Notes under the pieces: model-generated
The model's database searches: none
Told to the model about the DNA's origin: nothing
What the model saw: only the letters and a program-made list of their open reading frames with translations
Made by a program: the position numbers and the translations under genes
DNA from: Limnohabitans sp. G3-2
GTDB lineage: Bacteria; Pseudomonadota; Gammaproteobacteria; Burkholderiales; Burkholderiaceae_C
NCBI RefSeq assembly: GCF_002778275.1
Contig: NZ_NESG01000006.1
Location: 186,001 to 250,000 of the forward strand
Reading direction: 5' to 3'
Length of the DNA stretch: 64,000 nucleotides
Part shown: piece after piece, positions 60,101-64,000 of the stretch
Layout: the number at the start of each line of letters is the position of its first letter
Position numbering within the stretch: the first letter of the stretch is position 1

Positions 60101-60245
60101 TGTGGGAGCGAGCCCCTGCTCGCGAATGGTTCAAGAAATTCAAACGCCTGTGCTAAGCCACCCTTCGGCAGCAGGGGCTGCCTCCTACAAAACGACAGCA
60201 GGGGCTGCCTCCCACAAATCGGCAGCTGGGCCTGCCTCCTACAAA
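60101..60245. repeat. REP-like cluster G with three in-frame 27-bp repeats
   Basis: One GCGAGC/GCTCGC hairpin at 60101-60127. Then three tandem 27-base copies at 60165-60191, 60192-60218 and 60219-60245. They are based on the reverse complement of GGAGGCAGCCCCTGCTGCC, a further stem variant. Being 27 bases long, the copies keep one reading frame, translated as SAAGAASYK, TTAGAASHK and SAAGPASYK, open into the TlpA-like gene. Confidence 0.93.
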
Positions 60246-60821
60246 CAGATTTTTTTTGGGGGTTTGCTGTGTGGCTTGCCGCTGCTGGCGCATGCCCAGT
60301 TTGACAAAACCCCCTGGCCCCGCGCGCAAGCCACGCCGGCCATCGATGTGGTGGACCTGCAGGGCCAGCGCTGGACCAGCGCTGCGCTGAAGGGCCGGGT
60401 GGTGGTGCTCAACTTCTGGGCCACGTGGTGCGCCCCTTGCCAAGAGGAGATGCCGTCCTTGCAGGCCTTGCACCAAGACCCCAAGCCGGGCCCCGGCGAC
60501 GCGCGGCCAGCGGTCGTGATCGCCATCAATGTCAAAGAATCGCCCAGCACGGTGCGCCGATTCATGGCGGCCCACCAGCTGGATTTGCCGGTGGTGCTGG
60601 ACGCTCAGGGCGATTTGACGCGCCAGTGGGGCGTGCGCATTTACCCGACCACGGTCTTGATCGGGCCCGAAGGCCGGGCGCGTTGGCGTGTGGTGGGCGA
60701 GCTGGATTGGAGCGGCCCCACCGCCCGGGCTTGGTTGAAGGATTTGCAAGCTCCGACAGCGACCGCCAAGTCCGCTGCCATGTCCACCGACAAGTCAACC
60801 GCCAAGCCAACCGCCCAGTAA
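60126..60821 (+). CDS. TlpA-like thioredoxin-fold protein with REP-encoded N-terminus
   Basis: The recognisable part is a signal-peptide-like FFGGLLCGLPLLAHAQ, then a TlpA/ResA redox domain (VVVLNFWATWCAPCQEEMPS with CXXC; GVRIYPTTVLIGPEGRARW with the cis-Pro), and an Ala/Thr/Lys-rich tail. It would act in the periplasm in disulfide reduction. The start is a puzzle: no ATG lies between the REP repeats and the signal peptide. ATG 60126 would give a 231-residue protein with 40 extra REP-derived residues before the hydrophobic segment; TTG 60264 would give a weak signal peptide without basic residues. Confidence 0.8.
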   Translation: MVQEIQTPVLSHPSAAGAASYKTTAGAASHKSAAGPASYKQIFFGGLLCGLPLLAHAQFDKTPWPRAQATPAIDVVDLQGQRWTSAALKGRVVVLNFWATWCAPCQEEMPSLQALHQDPKPGPGDARPAVVIAINVKESPSTVRRFMAAHQLDLPVVLDAQGDLTRQWGVRIYPTTVLIGPEGRARWRVVGELDWSGPTARAWLKDLQAPTATAKSAAMSTDKSTAKPTAQ

Positions 60822-60981
60822 GGCTCTGGGCCCCGCATCCGTTCAAGCAGGCCCAGGCGGTCGGTCATAATCGCCGGGCCCTGCGCGCTTTGTGCCGGGC
60901 GACCTGCCTTCGGGGCATTGGCGTTTTCTGCAACGCCTTGCATGTGCCGACAGGTCTCACCTCAATATCGGAGTTCTTTCC

Positions 60982-62097
60982 ATGACCACCGCTCGCCGCT
61001 CTTTGCTCCAAGGAGGCGCCGCTCTGGGCGCCCTGTTCGCTGCACCCACTTGGTTGCACGCCCAAACCACGGCCCCGGCCGAACGCCGTTTTGCCCCCGA
61101 AGTGGGCACCTGGCGCACCTTTGAGGTGACCACCCGTGTGGAGATCGCCGACCCTCAGGGGGCGACCCGAGTCTGGTTGCCCGTGCCCAGCATGGACACC
61201 GCTTGGCAACAATCTTTGGACACCCGCTTCAGCAGCAACGGCGCGGCCCGCATGGGCAGCGATTTGGTGGAAGGCGCTCGTTTTGTGTCGGCCGAATTCG
61301 CCGCAGGTGTGCGCCCTGTGATCGAGGTCACCAGCCGCGTGAGAACACAGAACCGTGCTGCCGAATTGAGCGCGGGCCGCGTGTTCGTGGCCGAAAGCGC
61401 CGACACCTTGCGCCACTACACCCGCCCCACCCGTTTGCTGCCCACCGACGGCATCGTGCGCACCACGGCCTTGGCGGCCACCAAGGGCGCCAAGAGCGAC
61501 GAGCAAAAAGCCCGTGCCATCTACGACTGGGTGGTGACCAACGCTTTCCGCGACCCCAAGACACGCGGTTGCGGCGAAGGCGACATCAAGACCATGCTGG
61601 AGACCGGCAACCTGGGCGGCAAGTGCGCCGACCTGAACGCCTTGTTTGTGGGCCTGTGCCGCGCGGTCGGTTTGCCTGCGCGCGATGTGTACGGCATCCG
61701 CCTGGCGCCATCGGCTTTTGGCTACAAGGAACTGTCGGGCAACCCGGTCAGCCTCAAGGGCGCGCAGCATTGCCGTGCCGAGGTGTATTTGCAAGCGCGT
61801 GGTTGGGTGGCGATGGACCCGGCCGACGTGGCCAAGGTCATGCGCCTGGAAACCGCCGAGTGGATCAAGAAGACCGATCACCCTGTGGTGGCCCCGGTGT
61901 ACAAACACCTGTTTGGCGGCTGGGAAGGCAACTGGATGGCGTGGAACAGCGCACACGATGTGAATTTGCCGGGTGCCAAAGGCGGTGTGGCCAATTTCTT
62001 GATGTACCCCGTGGCCGAAACCGCCGAAGGCCGTTTGGACTCTTACACCCCCGACGCTTTCAAGTACACGATCACCGCCACCGAGATCAAGGCCTGA
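60982..62097 (+). CDS. Exported transglutaminase-like protein
   Basis: A 371-residue protein with a Tat-like signal (TTARRSLLQGGAALGALFAA, cleavage near LHAQ) and a transglutaminase core. The triad is visible: Cys215 in NLGGKCADLNALFVGLCRAV, His263 in GAQHCRAEVYLQA and Asp279 in GWVAMDPADVAKV. It is a periplasmic member of the family and is only distantly related to the two cytoplasmic transglutaminases at 1476-8604. Ribosome site GGAG precedes ATG 60982. Confidence 0.92.
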   Translation: MTTARRSLLQGGAALGALFAAPTWLHAQTTAPAERRFAPEVGTWRTFEVTTRVEIADPQGATRVWLPVPSMDTAWQQSLDTRFSSNGAARMGSDLVEGARFVSAEFAAGVRPVIEVTSRVRTQNRAAELSAGRVFVAESADTLRHYTRPTRLLPTDGIVRTTALAATKGAKSDEQKARAIYDWVVTNAFRDPKTRGCGEGDIKTMLETGNLGGKCADLNALFVGLCRAVGLPARDVYGIRLAPSAFGYKELSGNPVSLKGAQHCRAEVYLQARGWVAMDPADVAKVMRLETAEWIKKTDHPVVAPVYKHLFGGWEGNWMAWNSAHDVNLPGAKGGVANFLMYPVAETAEGRLDSYTPDAFKYTITATEIKA

Positions 62098-62122
62098 TGG
62101 GACGGGCTGACCTTCAAGCCTG

Positions 62123-63031
62123 TCACAGCTTGAGGCTCAGCTGACTTTCAAACACACGGGCTTGGCCCGTGTGGGGGTCGGTGAAGGCGATCGATTGCGC
62201 CAGCAGTTGCAAGGGCCGGCTGAAGTCCTCGGGCGCATCCGGGCCGCGCAAAACGGTGGGGTAGAAGGGGTCGCCCTCAATCGGCAGCCCCAAGGCGCTC
62301 ATGTGGACCCGCAGCTGGTGGCGTTTGCCGGTGACGGGTTCGAGTTGGTACAGCGCCCGCTCGCCTTGCGTCTTCAACACCCGGATGCGGGTTTCGCTGT
62401 TGGCGGGGCCTGCCACTTCCTTCGTTCTGAAAAATGGCTCGCCGGGCACCAAGCGGCTGGCGTACACCGCGGGCAAGGCCGAGTCACGCGGCGCAGCGGC
62501 GAGCGCGTGGTAAGTCTTGTGGATGTCTTTGTCGCGAAACAGCGCGTGGTAGGCATCGCGGTCGGGCAGGCGTTTGCCCAGCAGCACCAGACCTGCCGTT
62601 TCGCGGTCAATGCGGTGCAGCGGCACCAGCTCGGCGCAGCCCGTCAGGCGCTTGAGCTGCACCAACAGGCTTTGCTGCAAATAACGGCCCGAGGGCGTGA
62701 CGGGCATGAAATGCGGTTTGTCGGCCACCAGCAAATGCGCGTCTTCAAACAGGATGTGCGCCTGAAACGGCAGGGCCGGCTCATCGGCCAGATGGCGGTA
62801 GTAATACAGGCGATGGCCGGGCGGGCAGCTGTGCTGGGGCAGGGCGGTTTGCCCGTCTTCGTGCAGCACCAGCCCATGGGCCAAGCGCTCGGCCCATTCG
62901 CTGCGCGAGATGCCAGGCATGCGCTGGGCCAAAAAATCGAGCACGTTGGCGGCGCCCTGGGGCAAGGAGACCACGCTGGCGCTCACGCCATCGCGCATGG
63001 GCAAGGGGACGGCGTGCCCTGCTGCGCGCAT
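62123..63031 (-). CDS. RluA-family pseudouridine synthase
   Basis: A 302-residue pseudouridine synthase. The catalytic motif PLHRIDRETAGLVLLGKRLP contains the nucleophile Asp142, with LLVADKPHFMPVTPSGRYLQ before and YQLEPVTGKRHQLRVHMSAL, LGLPIEGDPFYP after. There is no strong S4 domain signal at the N-terminus. It modifies uridine in rRNA or tRNA; which one is not readable. It starts one base after the trmB stop triplet, so the two RNA-modifying genes are cotranscribed. Confidence 0.93.
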   Translation of the reverse strand: MRAAGHAVPLPMRDGVSASVVSLPQGAANVLDFLAQRMPGISRSEWAERLAHGLVLHEDGQTALPQHSCPPGHRLYYYRHLADEPALPFQAHILFEDAHLLVADKPHFMPVTPSGRYLQQSLLVQLKRLTGCAELVPLHRIDRETAGLVLLGKRLPDRDAYHALFRDKDIHKTYHALAAAPRDSALPAVYASRLVPGEPFFRTKEVAGPANSETRIRVLKTQGERALYQLEPVTGKRHQLRVHMSALGLPIEGDPFYPTVLRGPDAPEDFSRPLQLLAQSIAFTDPHTGQARVFESQLSLKL

Positions 63032-63032
63032 C

Positions 63033-63773
63033 TCAGACGCGGCGGAACACCAGGTCCCACACGCCGTGGCCGAGTTTCAGGCCCCGGTTTTCAAATTTGG
63101 TCAGGGGGCGGTAGTCGGGCTTGGCGGCAAAGCCATCGACGGCGTCGCTGGTGTTGACCAGCAAGGGCTCGGCACGCAGCACGCCCATCATTTGTTCGGA
63201 ATAGGGCTGCCAGTCGGTGGCCAAGTGCAGGTAGCCGCCGGGTTGGATGTGTTGGGCCAAACGCTGGATGAAAGGGGACTGGATCAGGCGGCGTTTGTGG
63301 TGTCGGCTTTTGTGCCAAGGGTCCGGAAAGAAAATGTGCACGCCGTCCAGGCTGTTGGGGCCGAGCATGTGGTCCATGACCTCGATGGCATCGTGCTGGA
63401 CGATGCGGATGTTGCCAATGCTTTCCTCGCCGCAGCGCTTGAGCAAGGCGCCCACGCCCGGCTCATGCACTTCGCAACACAAAAAGTTGTCGCCCGGGCG
63501 CACGTGGGCGATCTTGGCGGTGGCATCGCCCATGCCAAAACCGATTTCCAGAATCAGGGGGGCGCTGCGCCCAAAGGCGGCCGGCACATCCAGACGCGCT
63601 GCGCTGTAGGGGACCAAAAACTTCGGGCCGAACTGCTCAAACGCCCGCACCTGGCCCGAGCCCATGCGACCCGCGCGCAGCACATAGGTTTTGATTTGCC
63701 GCATGAAGGGCGTGTCTTGGGCCTCTTGGCCAACAGGTGCCGGGGCGGTGGTGGTGTCTTCAGGCATCGTCAT
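63033..63773 (-). CDS. trmB: tRNA (guanine-N7-)-methyltransferase
   Basis: A 246-residue SAM-dependent enzyme methylating G46 of tRNA. The SAM motif is [17 protein letters not shown], with the [20 protein letters not shown] signature and [16 protein letters not shown]. The N-terminus is longer than usual and variable; ATG 63773, ATG 63767 or a TTG at 63797 are all possible starts. Confidence 0.95.
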   Translation of the reverse strand: MTMPEDTTTAPAPVGQEAQDTPFMRQIKTYVLRAGRMGSGQVRAFEQFGPKFLVPYSAARLDVPAAFGRSAPLILEIGFGMGDATAKIAHVRPGDNFLCCEVHEPGVGALLKRCGEESIGNIRIVQHDAIEVMDHMLGPNSLDGVHIFFPDPWHKSRHHKRRLIQSPFIQRLAQHIQPGGYLHLATDWQPYSEQMMGVLRAEPLLVNTSDAVDGFAAKPDYRPLTKFENRGLKLGHGVWDLVFRRV

Positions 63774-63806
63774 GGGGGGAGCGGCTGGGTGGAGCAAAGA
63801 CTGTGA

Positions 63807-64000
63807 TTATCGGGGCGATCGGTCCTGTGTCGTCCAATTTTCGAGCGCTTGCGTGATGGCGGTGGATTCAGGCGCTGGCGGCAAACCCAGAACCCGCGCC
63901 GCGGCGTTGAGGGCGGTCAGGGCTGCGGCTGGCGTTTGCAAATCCAGCGCCAGCGCCCCGTTTTGTTTGCTGAGTTTTTCACCATTCGTGCCCAGCACCA
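63807..64000 (-). CDS. gluQ: Glutamyl-Q tRNA(Asp) synthetase, C-terminal part (partial)
   Basis: Only the last 63 or so codons are in the window; the gene continues past its right edge. The class I signature KLSKQ in [17 protein letters not shown], followed by [16 protein letters not shown], is typical of GluQ (YadB), which attaches glutamate to queuosine of tRNA-Asp. A full GluRS C-terminal anticodon domain is missing, which supports GluQ rather than gltX. It lies 33 bases before trmB, in the same direction. Confidence 0.85.
   Translation of the reverse strand, partial: VLGTNGEKLSKQNGALALDLQTPAAALTALNAAARVLGLPPAPESTAITQALENWTTQDRSPR

Overview
The window is high-GC DNA from a betaproteobacterium, most likely a member of the Burkholderiales close to the Comamonadaceae. 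I infer this from the high-GC codon use, the gene content (DUF2069 protein, TRAP transporter, ETF-quinone oxidoreductase, 3-oxoacid CoA-transferase, radical SAM/B12 protein, thyA-folA operon) and the protein styles. The genus cannot be fixed from sequence alone. Coding density is very high. No prophage, integrase, insertion-sequence transposase, rRNA or CRISPR array was seen.

Layout. 0-0.5 kb: 3' end of a vapB and a complete vapC. 0.5-8.6 kb (minus): a tightly packed five-gene operon of a DUF2126/transglutaminase protein, a circularly permuted ATP-grasp/alpha-E fusion, a second transglutaminase, a RidA-like protein and a DUF1993 protein. 8.9-11.5 kb: comEC. 11.5-14 kb: a second, unfused ATP-grasp plus alpha-E pair. 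14-17 kb (minus): thyA-folA-DUF4337-xthA. 17-22.5 kb: a PpiC-type isomerase, a DUF4160/DUF2442 pair, an FAD-linked oxidase, and YihY and DUF962 membrane proteins. 22.5-28.5 kb: P450, alpha/beta hydrolase, metY, a CBS protein and aroC, separated by dense REP-like repeats. 28.5-34 kb: a chain of same-strand genes (MFS, hydrolase, FrnE-like DsbA, histidine phosphatase, DCC protein, SUMF-fold protein, SDR). 34-39 kb: radical SAM, J-domain protein, GNAT and dadA. dadA carries a tandem glycine riboswitch. 39-42.6 kb: gcvH and a dctPQM TRAP operon. 42.7-52 kb: an acyl-CoA/redox block (ETF-QO, SDR, thioesterase, TetR, diiron-like hydrolase, AhpD-like proteins, nitroreductase, double acyl-CoA dehydrogenase). 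52-57 kb: vapBC, a PAS-LuxR regulator, scoAB, tRNA-Gly(CCC), gabD and a PIN/antitoxin pair. 57-64 kb: alaS, a TlpA-like protein, a secreted transglutaminase, an RluA-like pseudouridine synthase, trmB and the 3' end of gluQ.

Themes. (1) Two loci of the conserved but functionally unproven ATP-grasp/alpha-E/transglutaminase system flank comEC. (2) Glycine metabolism appears as a glycine riboswitch in front of dadA, with gcvH just beyond it; the dadA Shine-Dalgarno region is an 8-nt perfect complement of the riboswitch core. (3) One scaffold of REP-like hairpins, GTGGGA-(6-nt arm)-CCCY-(6-nt arm)-GAA, recurs in seven clusters with several stem sequences that stay self-complementary. It forms tandem arrays of 99, 51 and 27 bp, the last fused in frame to a TlpA-like gene. 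(4) Three PIN-domain toxin modules are present, two with visible palindromic candidate operators. (5) scoAB is preceded by a nested palindrome of four CTACG half-sites, next to a PAS-LuxR regulator gene.

My annotation rests on reading protein motifs and DNA patterns by eye. No database search was run.
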